DNA of 64,000 nt from Stratiolaelaps scimitus (lineage: Eukaryota; Arthropoda; Arachnida; Mesostigmata; Laelapidae), in assembly GCA_019614645.1 (NCBI GenBank), contig JABWDB010000011.1, forward strand, positions 6,707,501 to 6,771,500, given 5' to 3'. The notes below the pieces were generated by a model. It saw nothing but the letters and a program-made list of their open reading frames with translations, did not search any database and was not told the DNA's origin. A program made the translations under genes and the position numbers. Shown here one piece after another: positions 10,995-22,991 of the stretch; within the stretch, counting starts at the first letter, position 1, and each line of letters opens with the position of its first letter.

Positions 10995-13900
10995 ATGAAG
11001 CTACTCTGTGTTGCCCTTGTGGTGATTGTGGCCATAACAGCTGCAGCTGAAGAGAACGGTAAGCTTATTTCCTCTTCTGAGCCATAAGTTGTGGTGGTTA
11101 ACAAATATAAAAAAATATCTATTTTTTAGACAACCAGCAGGTAACGTAAGTGACTGAATTTGTATAACAGTATACATCATGTTGAAAAATGGTGGACTTT
11201 CAAACAAATACAACTTCGAATATACTCGAATGGAGGGGTAATATGACTCGTTAGGTGTTTGCAATAATATATACTCTATATATGAGTATTGCCATAAAAT
11301 TTCCTATGTATAAATTAAATATTATTACATTCATTTTTTATATAAACCTTACACACATTTTATAATATGAAATATATGTATTCTTATGTAGATATTATAT
11401 AAATTTAATAAACAGCATGCATTTAATTACATATACGTCATTAAGGCATCTAGTGGGATTCCTTCCCACACCTAAAAGCTGCTAACGTTCCTGACATGGA
11501 AGCTGCGTTCACGGAAGCAGTCTCCAACACCCCCGGTCAGAAAAGCGAATATGGGGGATCCCGGTCTACCCAATGTCTCTTATGCTAATGGACAAAAAAT
11601 AGAGTTGTTCTGGAGAGCGTCATATTTTCTTAGTTTGTTCTCCTCTGCCGAAACGAGAACATATCTTGGCCGAGCGGCGCAGTGATTGACATAAGTATGA
11701 GCTGCAGTGTCTACCACGGTACTCTCGCTATTTTTACACCGATAGTAAGGCATATTAGTAGGTCATTCCGTGTGGACGGCGGCCATCATCTCGGCGCTGG
11801 GTTGTTGGCTCTCGGGTGCACGGGAATGGTGCACTGAGCACTTCGGAGTGCCCTGCCCTGCGTGCCGTTAAGAATCGAGTTACGCTGAAGGCGACCCGCA
11901 CTAAACCGACACGAAAGACCATTGGGTCCATAAGCGTCCACTCCTGTTAGATACGGGCACGTGAGCGAAACGTCGGGGCGGGAGCCTAACCGAAGGCCAG
12001 CATTGATACGGGGATGCTTGCACCGTTTAGCCACGTAGCGGTGAAAGATGACGGGACAGCATGAAGCTGAAGGCCCTGCTATAATTATCAATTTATGTGA
12101 ATCATTTTGTTTTCTACTTCTGCGTTACCTTGATGGTTAACCATTGAGCCGAATTAGAGCTGATAGAGATCTGCACCATGCGTATTCATGTATAAATATC
12201 TATTTTAAAATCATGCACATATAGCAGGTTTTTAACTCATGACCCACTCTCAATCTCATCTCCCTTAAGTTGATCTTCACCGGCTTCACATTACAGGGTC
12301 CGTCCGGGAGAAGACCCAGAATGGGCATATATATATATATGAAGTAGTTTCTAACTACTGTATGCCAGCGCTTCATTCAACGGTTATATATCCATGGCCT
12401 TAATTAATTTTTATTCGGGTGTTGTCATTTCGTATGCGTGAGGGTTGACACCCCTTTACACGTCGTTACTCTTCCCTGTGACTAAAACACGTGTCGTTGT
12501 TATGGCCACGCCCGCCACCATTTACCCTTATCTTGGTCATGCCCGCTTCCACCATCATGCCGGATTTGCCGACTTACGCTTGAGAGTCGATACACTTTGG
12601 ACTCGGCTACTGTTGATTGCTTATTCTCTGCCTTACTAATGTGGCCCCGACAGGTCCTCATAGTAATACCTAAAGGTTGAGAGCTGAGGCCTGGGTCAGA
12701 TAAAAGGGGAACAGCTGAGAGTCAGCTCGAAAAACAGTTTTACTGTTGATTGCTACTACCGTATCACATGGGATGGGGTTCCAAGGAGAGTTATTTTTCA
12801 TAGAAAGAATCGTTTGGACCTCAGCAAGAATCGTACCCACACCAGGAAGTCGACTGTCACGATATACGCACTACCGAGTGCTAATGAACTCGCAACAGGG
12901 CGTGCAATTATGTGCTCTTGGTGCACAACCTCGAATAAAAATCGCAGATCGTGTTGGATGGCCGAGTCGCCCGTTGTGTTTTGCAGCGGCGTATTGGGAT
13001 GTGTTCCCTCAGACCTACGAGGCGAAGTGATGTCACTAGATGGGATTAGAAAGTTAAATGCCACCACTCCATTCAACACTGTATAGTCAATGTACACCTG
13101 ACTAGGCGTTCTCGGCATGGGTCCGGGCGGGGCCGCCATTACCCACCATACCCATGACAGTTATCCTGTTACAAAGAGCCCTTTACACAATGTTGTCTCT
13201 TTTCGCCTTATATCTGATAACGATATATAATATATGCTAGCATAATGCCGAGCCCTGGTGACCTAGTGCTGCATTTGTGCGCGCATACGGTGGACAGGTG
13301 GACACACGGGTTTGATCCCCATCGTAGCACATTTTCACTTAAAAAGGGGCTCAGTTTGATACGCATGCCAGTATACCACAGTATCATACACGCTCACTTA
13401 TTTAGTTATTGTTGTTGTTATTATGATATAAGTATTGCACGCTAGCTTTGTCTACTGCCTAGTTGGCTAGGCAGTAGACTTCGTGACACGTCTGATTGGA
13501 GAAGGGCTGGACAATAGTGGCAAACGAGAGCCGTTTCTTTTGTAAGGTGGAGAAGAGAAGAGGCGGGGAGTTACGGCCCGAGGGGAAATTTGAATGAGGA
13601 ATATTGTGTGAGATTATTGTAGACATGACTTACGCAACAACATATCACAAGTGCTATGGTGTCACGTCTCTCTGTGGGAGCCAATTAATGATCGAACTCG
13701 AAGGAAATAAGAATGCAATTGAAAGGGTAGGTATTGTACATACAATGAATTCAATCGGAATAAACGTCCACCGGGGGAGAACCCCTATATATCCAGCCCC
13801 GATCGTTTCCCTGACCCGGCGTGTGCTAGCAGCTGTTAAAGCTGGTGTGTAAAGATCTCTCCGAGGTAAAGATCTCTCTCTCTCTCTCTCTAGAGTGTAA

Positions 13901-16900
13901 AGATCCAGAGGCGAAAAAGCTCCCCTTTTTCCGCGACCCACGTAGTCATTATTTCGCAGCACCTAACCTACGTGAATAATACTTCAGAACTGTTTCGCTT
14001 GTTAATATTTGTTTATTAAAAGAACAAAAACATTGTGAAAGAGAAATATTGTGTATAACAGATCGTCGCTTTCATACTCTACAGTGTCTCTCTGTGAGAG
14101 AGTGCTTCAGGGGCGCCTTGGTAAGTTTTCGTACTTGTCAAAAACGCGCTGCTCGACTTTCCGCAGCGTCATTAGGTCAAGGCGCTGAGTGCAATCAGTG
14201 GCTTCTGCTGGCGCCATTTGGTTTCCCGGAGCCCCACAGTGTTTCCACCGGTGCACGTGCACGATCTCTATTGAGCAATTAATTGCCCAGTGTTGCGCCA
14301 AACTAAGTGTTATGCTTCGGTGAGTTTTCTGAGCTCGAGGGCGATAGCACCATGAAGGATTCGTGTTGTCCATTTTCCGTCAGCGCCGTGTGTCACATAA
14401 TCTGGATACGCTACAAGTAGGGATTTCACTTAGAAATGAGAGGCACTGGAAGTGAATGCAAAGGTCCTCTTATTCATTTTACAACCCCATGGGAGATTCG
14501 TCGAAAGTTGACGGTTTGCAATGTAACCTTCCTATAACATTTTGTTTCTTAGGCAGAAGAGGGGTAAAGGTAACGCTTTATTGGTTTATTAAAGGAGCTG
14601 CAATTTCACCATGCTTAAGCTCTCTTATATGTTTGCTTTCTTATATGCACAGGTGGGAGCCCCTCACCTACCGAGGGGAGCAGCTCAACTACCGAAGGGA
14701 GCAGCTCAACTACCGAAGGGAGCAGCTCAACTACCGAAGGGAGCAGCTCAACTACCGAAGGGAGCAGCTCAACTACCGAAGGGAGCAGCTCAACTACCGA
14801 AGGGAGCACACCAACTACCGAAGGGAGCAGCTCAACTACCGAAGGGAGCAGCTCAACTACCGGAGGGAGCACATCAACTACCGAAGGGAGCAGCTCAACT
14901 ACCGAAGGGAGCAGCTCAACTACCGAAGGGAGCAGCTCAACTACCGAAGGGAGCAGCTCAACTACCGAAGGGAGCAGCTCAACTACCGAAGGGAGCAGCT
15001 CAACTACTGAAGGGAGCAGCTCAACTACCGAAGGGAGCAGCTCAACAACCGAAGGGAGCAGCTCAACTACCGAAGGGAGCAGCTCAACTACCGAAGGGAG
15101 CAGCTCAACTACCGAAGGGAGTAGCTCAACTACTGAAGCGGGCACCTCAACAACAGAGAAGAGCACCTCAACTACCGGAGGGAGCACATCAACTACCGAA
15201 GGGAGCAGCTCAACTACCGAAGGGAGCAGCTCAACTACCGAAGGGAGCAGCTCAACTACCGGAGGGAGCACATCAACTACCGAAGGGAGCAGCTCAACTA
15301 CCGAAGGGAGCAGCTCAACTACCGGAGGGAGCACATCAACTACCGAAGGGAGCAGCTCAACTACCGAAGGGAGCAGCTCAACTACCGAAGGGAGCAGCTC
15401 AACTACCGAAGGGAGCAGCTCAACTATCGAAGGGAGCAGCTCAACTACCGAAGGGAGCAGCTCAACTACCGAAGGGAGCAGCTCAACTACCGAAGGGAGC
15501 AGCTCAACTACCGAAGGGAGCACACCAACAACAGGAGGAAGCACCTCAACTACCGAAGGGAGCAGCTCAACTACCGAAGGGAGCAGCTCAACTACCGAAG
15601 GGAGCAGCTCAACTACCGAAGGGAGCAGCTCAACTACCGAAGGGAGCAGCTCAACTACCGAAGGGAGCACACCAACTACCGAAGGGAGCAGCTCAACTAC
15701 CGAAGGGAGCAGCTCAACTACCGAAGGGAGCAGCTCAACTACCGAAGGGAGCAGCTCAACTACCGGAGGGAGCACATCAACTACCGAAGGGAGCAGCTCA
15801 ACTACCGAAGGGAGCACACCAACAACAGGAGGAAGCACCTCAACTACCGAAGGGAGCAGCTCAACTACCGAAGGGAGCAGCTCAACTACCGGAGGGAGCA
15901 CATCAACTACCGAAGGGAGCAGCTCAACTACCGAAGGGAGCAGCTCAACTACCGAAGGGAGCAGCTCAACTACCGGAGGGAGCACATCAACTACCGAAGG
16001 GAGCAGCTCAACTACCGAAGGGAGCAGCTCAACTACCGAAGGGAGCAGCTCAACTACCGAAGGGAGCAGCTCAACTACCGAAGAGAGCACACCAACAACA
16101 GGAGGAAGCACCTCAACTACCGAAGGGAGCACTCCAACAACAGAGGGGAGCACCTCAACTACCGAAGGGAGCAGCTCAACTACCGAAGGGAGCAGCTCAA
16201 CTACCGGAGGGAGCACATCAACTACCGAAGGGAGCAGCTCAACTACCGAAGGGAGCAGCTCAACTACCGAAGGGAGCAGCTCAACTACCGGAGGGAGCAC
16301 ATCAACTACCGAAGGGAGCAGCTCAACTACCGAAGGGAGCAGCTCAACTACCGAAGGGAGCAGCTCAACTACCGAAGGGAGCAGCTCAACTACCGAAGGG
16401 AGCAGCTCAACTACCGGAGGGAGCAGCTCAACTACCGAAGGGAGCAGCTCAACTACCGAAGGGAGCAGCTCAACTACCGGAGGGAGCACATCAACTACCG
16501 AAGGGAGCAGCTCAACTACCGAAGGGAGCAGCTCAACTACCGAAGGGAGCAGCTCAACTACCGAAGGGAGCAGCTCAACTACCGAAGGGAGCAGCTCAAC
16601 TACCGAAGGGAGCACACCAACAACAGGAGGAAGCACCTCAACTACCGAAGGGAGCACTCCAACAACAGAGGGGAGCACCTCAACTACCGAAGAGACCACA
16701 CCTGAAACGCCAGCTGATGATGGAAATGTGATCGGTATAATAATCGGAGTTGTATGTGGAGTTGTAGTAGCAGTTGGGGTTCTGATTGCAGCCGTCAAGA
16801 TATGGAGAAGACGGAACGCCAAAGGATACATGGTATGTAGTGCCTAATAATCATAACCATAATTGTAATAATAATTGTTGCTTGAAGCCTTGTCGTAACG

Positions 16901-19328
16901 CGTACGTGGGCACAGTTCCAAGGCCAATGGACGGGCTCGTGTCTCTATGAGCGGGCTAGTCCAATGCTCGCAAGCCAGCTTGGGAAGTTCCCGTTGCCTG
17001 ATTTGGTGGTTGGGCAAGATGGGTTCTTACTTCGTCCGATATTCGAAAGCGAGTTAAGTTTCCGTGTACATAAATATATGAGCTATTAGGCTGCTTTATA
17101 CTTCTGGTCACGTTCGAATTAACGTAAACAACGTAACTTCATTTAGCTTGATCGAACAAAATTTCGTTTTGCAAAAAAAGCCGGGAACCAAATGGCAGAA
17201 ATAAAACGTTTGACCAACTGGTAAATAATTCGTTGGTCTATGTAGCTACTATTGTCCCATTGTTTAGCACCGTCCTCGGCCGATAGTCTACAGTCCATTG
17301 TCTCTGGATGGATTTACCAATGTCAGCAAGCTTGTCAATAATGTATGGCGTATTGAGTCTAAGAGCTACATTTTGAATTGATGTAAAACTTGCAGCGTCA
17401 GCCCCGCCGTCCCGCGGAAGAAGAAAGCCATGAGATGTTTTCCTCAGCGGAAATCCTCGACGCCGAACGCGGCGATGACAGGTAGAGTGCATATATGTGC
17501 ATTGATTGAACACATGGTCCGTGTGCTTGCGCATCATAAAACTTCGGTAATATATGTGCATAGGAACGGCCTTCAGGGTGTTACCCGATACCGTTCTGCT
17601 GTTGGGAACTACCGGATTCTGCTCTTTCAGTGAGAACAACCTCCACACAATAAGATCTCTCACTAACAACATTAATTATATCTTCGTCTTCTAAGCGGCT
17701 ATTGGGGTACAACAGTGTCGCAGAGTCTCTAAAATAGTTTTATCTGTTTTCGTTATATATCCACTAGTGGAACTAAAATCTGCAACATTGTAGCTGCGCC
17801 ATCCTCGAGAGCATGTTTGAGGGAACGTCCGTGCCATTAGATGTTTGTTTATACCGATAAATATTTTCAATTTAATTAAAATGCTCCCCTATTAACTAAA
17901 AATAGACGTAAAGTGTGTATATTATTATAACTAAATTCTACACATTTAAGCTAGGCATAATAGGCCCAATAAACTATAATGACAAGTCAAATAAATTCAG
18001 ATTAATTGTATCAACAATAAGGCACGACGTGCACCTAAATGCCAACTTTTAATCTGGACAGATGTCGCCAACTCGCATTTCTACGCAAATACAATCTACT
18101 ACTGTAACTATCTAGTGTACGGGGGGCTGAGAATTTTACGCAACTGTATAGCACATGTCACACCGGGGGCACCCTGTACTTTATTACATATTACATTCTA
18201 AGCTATATTAACGTGACTCATCACGTGCGGATCTATCAGAATGTATATACTGTTAATAACAACGCATACATTGTACTCGAGTTACGAAGGCTGTACGCAA
18301 TTATAACGGGTGCCCCTACCGTGTCGTTTTTTTTGCGAATTTAACAACGTTGTTGTAGATTAAATTAATGGTGCGAATAAACAGTTAAGGGCACAGTGAA
18401 GCGGACCGTCCAAACAGTATAACATTGTACGTATAATATATAAATATATAATATATATATATATAATATATATATTATGCGTACAGTGTTATACTGTTCG
18501 GATGGTCCGCTTCACGTTGCCCTTAACTGTAATCTCTCTCCATTAATTTAATCCACAACAGCGTTGTTACATTCGCAAAAAAAACGACACGGCAGGGATA
18601 CCTGTTCTGCTGCTCGCTTAAGAAATAAACTCACAAGCGCATTCGGTGCCGCCGAATGCGCCAACGATTGAACGTACGATTTGTGTAGAACAAGGCTATT
18701 TTGTTCACCTTCGCGCAGATCGTTGTATCGTCTTTTATGATTCGTACGCGTATGAATCTTCCTTCTGTTTGCTGTTGAAACGTTACGCATGGGTTGGCTA
18801 AATTCGATCTAATCCGCGTTGCTGCGTCCGTCAATTTGAGGGTATTTGCGTTGACGACTTCAACTTGAACTTGTCAAAACACCAATGAAAGCGACGACAA
18901 ACAAATATCAGCATAGAGAGAGAGAGAGAGAGAGGGAGAGAGCAACATAAGCATATACACAGGGGACACGTATCGCACAGCTTCGGATTTAGACCTATGC
19001 TGCATCGTTCATGGCGCTTTTTTTGTCCATTATAAAACGACTGATTCCACCTCTCTCTCTCTCTCTACTATGATAGTGTAGTACGCGTTGACACACGAAC
19101 CAAAGCAGTTGACCCTTCGAGGCTTGAAGCACTGACACCCTGTCCGACCTGCCGTCCATATCCACTGGACAATGTACAGAGCAATTTGTATTTTGTCCTA
19201 AAGATCGACTTCTCCGCAATGTCCCTTTCAGGAAATATCAAAACACCCTGCAACGACAGGCATACGACATCTATGCTACACAGGGCAGCAGAGGAACGTA
19301 CCGCCCATCAAGGAACAGCAATATGTAA
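10995..19328 (+). CDS. Mucin-like type I membrane protein B
   Basis: Four exons give a continuous reading frame of about 808 residues: 10995-11058 (signal peptide MKLLCVALVVIVAITAAAEE, phase 1 exit), 14653-16832, 17396-17481 (phase 0 to 2) and 19232-19328 (stop TAA 19326). The second exon encodes about 96 copies of the heptad EGSSSTT with variants GGSTSTT and EGSTPTT. It then runs straight into a membrane helix (IGIIIGVVCGVVVAVGVLIA) and a basic anchor (KIWRRRNAKGYM). B therefore lacks the juxtamembrane module of A, C and D. The two tail exons (EEESHEMFSSAEILDAERGD; LQRQAYDIYATQGSRGTY) align with those of gene C in phase and sequence. Without splicing at 16832 the frame would stop at 16845. 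A possible extra exon at 14062-14120 (phase 1 to 0, two cysteines) would need a different acceptor near 14676. Confidence 0.8.
12640..12735 (+). mobile_element. SINE-1 body, 5'-truncated
   Basis: Runs from GTGGCCCCGACAGGTCCTCA through AGGTTGAGAGCTGAGGCC to GAGAGTCAGCTC plus A residues. The tRNA-like head is missing. It lies in the first intron of gene B. Confidence 0.75.
13248..13345 (+). mobile_element. SINE-2 head fragment
   Basis: CCCTGGTGACCTAGTGCTGC and CACGGGTTTGATCCCCATCG match the tRNA-like head of the 6345-6525 copy in order and spacing. It lies in the first intron of gene B and is not a convincing functional tRNA gene because I could not fold a complete cloverleaf. Confidence 0.55.
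14670..16690 (+). repeat. 21-bp minisatellite coding for the mucin domain of gene B
   Basis: About 96 units of GAAGGGAGCAGCTCAACTAC plus C. A variant with GGAGGGAGCACATCAACT recurs at irregular intervals, and a block with CCAACAACAGGAGGAAGC occurs several times, so blocks of units have been duplicated together. The array is open in several frames on both strands because the unit length is a multiple of three. Only the Ser/Thr frame continues into a membrane helix and spliced tail. Confidence 0.95.
18308..18603. mobile_element. Fold-back (MITE-like) element
   Basis: Two inverted arms of roughly 130-140 bases surround an AT-only loop. The left arm (18308 on) carries CCGTGTCGTTTTTTTTGCGA, GATTAAATTAATGG, CAGTTAAGGGCA and GTGAAGCGGACC. 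The right arm has their reverse complements in reverse order, ending near 18603. The loop (about 18430-18478) is ATATAT-rich. No coding capacity. No clear target duplication was found. It lies in the last intron of gene B. Confidence 0.85.
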
Positions 19329-20274
19329 TGGCGACGAACGAAGGATGACCACTTCGAAGGCTAACGCCCCCGCCTCGAAACTCACCTGCGGGAAGTGTCT
19401 ACTTTGGGAAAACCCTTAGCGAAGCTGAGCAAAGTGGTATTTCCGCAACTAGAGAAAGCGGATTAGGCGCCCATCCAATCCATGCCCATTCCCGGTCATA
19501 AGTAGCCACCAGAATCGAGTGTATGTATGGTGTGTGTGAGTACGGAGGTGGGAGCTTTGCATGTAAATAGCTAAACATATGCGGCATCTATGGATGGGCG
19601 AACATCATTGGCAAATGCTTGTTAGCTTCTAGGGAACATTTACCCGTAGAGGAGATCAAAGTATTCATGCATTTAATCAAGTTCAACTTTCCGATTTGAC
19701 AAGACGTAACAAAACAACACTCTAACATTCGACTGGCTATTTTCGATACTGATAAGAGATACGATAGCCTGCATCGTGTTAAATGTCGTTATTCGAGTGG
19801 GCCGATAACGTCGAGGGGGTTGTTCTCGAAGGGAGCGGCAACTTGCGCGAAACCCCATCGAGCAGCGCCCCCCACTGAGATGCCCCCGCTCAGATGGTAG
19901 TGCCTTTATAAAATAGAAGCCTTTTCAATATCGCTTACAAAAGTCGGCGCGAGCGTGCGCGTATGTTATCATGAGGTCACCGACAATCGATCGCGGATAA
20001 ATAAGAGGACAATGTAATCGAACGGTTGGTGATTCTCGTTCAAGCGTCCCGAACGCAGTAAATATATCCCAAACGGTAAAGAACTTAAGCTAAGTGTATG
20101 GAAGTATAAAGTAAAAACCTCAACCGCTCATCGGCCCCCCAGCGAGCCCTGGGCTGTTGGACGGGAGGTCTCACTGTATTGTCACTTACACGTTCGCACC
20201 TCCCAAATGTATCGTTGAGACGCCCTAATAAATACTTTAATAATAATCATCACAATAGCCCCATTACTTTGTTT

Positions 20275-20430
20275 TGTAGTGGAGGAGAATTTCTTCAAAT
20301 GCACGGACCCTACCATTCGAATCTTCATAAAAGTGGACTGATCCAATACAGGGGGGTTGACGTGGATGGCAAAACACCTCTACGAGCTGAAAACCATCTA
20401 TCCTACTGAGAGACGATCTCTGCCTTCGAT
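20275..20430 (-). repeat. Dispersed repeat family 4, copy 2
   Basis: Same order of landmarks as 9500-9700 (GGGGTTGACGTGGATGGCAA, then CGATCTCTGCC on the plus strand), with internal gaps. Confidence 0.55.
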
Positions 20431-21534
20431 TTGGTATTACGCTTGCCATTACTTCTATCTCTAGGGAAGGTCTGTAATTACTTCAGCTAGTGATCTATAG
20501 CCGGGTGCCTTAGTTTCCTACGACGACTTCGTGATTTTCTGTTGGAGTCCTGTCTGGGGACGCTCGGTCACCTAATCCCAGGCCCATGTTAGCCGGAGTG
20601 AGCGGGCAGGGACTGGTGAAGGTGGAGTTCCCCGTGACAGGTCGGCCAATCGACCGAAGAGGTCCCGGTGCTCCGTCTGCCTAACTCCGGCCCACCTGGG
20701 TGGGAATGCACGGAGAAGCAGGCCCAGAAAGGCCCACTTAACAGTGGAGTGGGCCTCCGAGGACTTTGGACTCCCATTACCAAGCTGCTGCCTAGAAGGC
20801 AAGTAACAAATAGGAAATGCGAGAGATTGTACGAGAGATTCATTTTTCCGAGACGAGGTCACCGGACTGAGCGGACCTGCACGGGTCCGTCTCATTGCGA
20901 CCATTAGAATAGCCTCGACGTACGATATAAACGGATCTAATATTATATTAGAACAACCCTCTAGCAACTACATGTCATGTTAAGATCCTAGTGAGATGAT
21001 GGTATGTATTATATGATATTCGAGTATTTAGTACAGACGTTAGTGACAGAATAGAAGCAAGAATAGCCGATCCCTCTGGGAAATCACATCCAGACAGCTG
21101 GCAATTAGTACTCGAGAGCGTGGCGGCTAGACTCTTTTAACGCATAAGCTCTCACGAGTTCAATGACTCGACGGGTCGTTCTTCTAACGTGGTAATTGGT
21201 AAAACAATGATGAAGTACGTTCATTTGCCATGTTTAAATGATCTGATGACAGGGTATTCACATATCTCGATCGGTTTTTGTGCTAAACAAAGCAGTGTAC
21301 CGTTCGATATGTTGCTGCCCTATGGACTCGCAGCTCAAGCCTGAAAGTCCAACAAGGAGCACCTAAGAAGCAGTTACTTATAAATACGATTTTGTATAAA
21401 ACAGAGGAAAATCATTCTTGTAACGAGTCAATGTTTATAAATACAAGAAAAAAAGGACACCGTTATAAACGGGTTCTCCAAGCGTTTTCTCTGAATCTCC
21501 GGGGTTCTCCTTATGAAGAAATGCCGATGAAAGG

Positions 21535-21580
21535 AGTTGTACCGTGGACGTTGAATGTTGGCTGTGAGTCAGCCTGGAAA
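21535..21580 (+). mobile_element. SINE-2 body fragment
   Basis: CCGTGGACGTTGAATGTTGG followed by CTGTGAGTCAGCC matches the 3' body of SINE-2. No head is present. Confidence 0.5.
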
Positions 21581-21724
21581 ATGCACATTTAGCCTCTCCG
21601 CACCAATATTTCAGGTATGCCCCGAGCTTATCAAGTGACCAAACCAGAGCGGCCACCACACAGGAATATGGCTAGTATTTAGTTGTTGTAGTAGCGTAAA
21701 GTAGTCGTAGACGACCAAAGCACT

Positions 21725-22040
21725 CGGCTATGGAACATTAGCTGGAGCAATTTAACACCTTACCTAGATTAAAGATTACCACCATTCTATGCAGTTCCTT
21801 TAATAAATCAATAAAGCCTTACCTTACCTAGATATCGAGACTATAATCCCAAGCGTAAAGCCGAACCCAGGGAAAAGATAGACTCTGAGCAGAGGGTGGT
21901 GGCTTTAGCAGGTAGAGGCGTTTTGTCATATATGTCACCCTCCCTTCCCTCGTGCACCGGATCGGCCCTCTTTCTATGGAGGTGAGAATGTATCCAGAGG
22001 TGTCCCTGAGTTTGAAGAAAATTTTCTTCTCTATAAACAA
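21725..22040 (+). repeat. Dispersed repeat family 4, copy 3, interrupted by SINE-3
   Basis: Shares AGCTGGAGCAATTTAACACC with 35085-35300, and GGTAGAGGCGTTTTGTCATA, TGTCACCC and ACCGGATCGGCCC with the other copies. A short SINE-3 tail sits inside it at 21770-21822. Confidence 0.6.
21759..21833 (+). mobile_element. 5'-truncated SINE-3 with target-site duplication
   Basis: The insert at 21770-21822 ends GCAGTTCCTTTAATAAATCA then ATAAAGCCTTAC. It is flanked by CTTACCTAGAT at 21759-21769 and again at 21823-21833. The perfect 11-bp duplication supports insertion by retroposition into a family-4 repeat. Confidence 0.7.
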
Positions 22041-22991
22041 AAGTGGTGGTTTGCGAGCGAGAGCGAGGATGTCTGTGATGGCCAACAAGTTAACTGCAAT
22101 CATTGAGTACGACATAAATACTACAGAGGATGAGATACACGATGAGCGAGACGTAGGGCAGCGGTTGTTTGTTTGGGCAGCGGCGATTGCCTCCGCTTCC
22201 GATTGATTCTGCTGGTGTCTCGCACAGCGGAGAACATCGGCCCGTCCGCCGTCGGGCGCGTACTTACTCACCGCCATGAGGAATCATTCCGAACGACGAC
22301 GACTTTTCAGGGACCGATTACGGAGCTTGTTTGGAACGCCTATAAGTCACGTGCTCGGCAATAGGCAGTAATATCAACTGCGCTCGATCATACATCGTTT
22401 ATTATCGCGATTGAGCTGGTAATGCTTGTGAGCTATACTCTGAATCCACTCATTGACTTTGTCTCGTTAGTAAATTAGCTAATTGATTTAGTGGGAGTAG
22501 GGTGGTCTTCGACTAAGGCGAAACGCTGCGAATGTCACCTAACAAATTTGCTAAGTAGCATTTGTTACGCTAAACTGATATGGTTGACAATCGCATCGAG
22601 TTCTGACTAATTTCAGCCCATAACGAATGCTCTGGTATGCACAGAGGCGTTATTAACGTTATTGTGCGGATTGACGCCAATCATATATATCTATGTAGCT
22701 CGTTCGCGTATACGTTTACTGCAGTGGATCGCGTTCGATAGCATCGCATTGCCACGTCAAGCGTCGGAGTGCTCAAAAGACATCGAGTTGTGTTTCAAAT
22801 TCACTTCGTGCACCCTTCTACCTGACGTAGCATTGCTCGGGTCTTCACGCGCGAGCGAACCACTTTTAGCAAAGTCCCTGCGACTCACCGGACGGTAGAG
22901 AGACAGTGTGACCCGAAGGTCTCCAGCGTGAGCGACCCAGTAAGCAGTGAAGTGGACAAAGGAACTGGACCCTCTCCCACAACGGTAACGA

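Larger units (their letters stand above)
19329..22661. other. Intergenic between gene B and the LITAF gene
   Basis: No supported gene. It holds family-4 repeats (20275-20430; 21725-22040), a SINE-2 body fragment (21535-21580) and a truncated SINE-3 (21770-21822). The GC-richer stretch 20500-20960 is open in several frames on both strands but matches nothing I recognise. Confidence 0.45.

Noticed and set aside
11786..12091. GC-richer stretch that faintly recalls a 28S rRNA fragment (CATGAAGCTGAAGGCC near 12060)
   Set aside because: Only short scattered resemblance to the conserved large-subunit segment; I could not align it convincingly. An rRNA covariance search would settle it.
13248..13345. 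Possible tRNA gene
   Set aside because: Matches the SINE-2 head seen elsewhere; no full cloverleaf could be drawn.
14615..16831. 738-codon minus-strand ORF (VVELLPS repeats)
   Set aside because: Antisense reading of the gene B array. Any 21-bp unit without stops is open in several frames; no splice or paralogue support.
20572..20967. Long overlapping ORFs on both strands
   Set aside because: No recognisable domain, no splice context, and openness on both strands is expected for this GC-richer patch.
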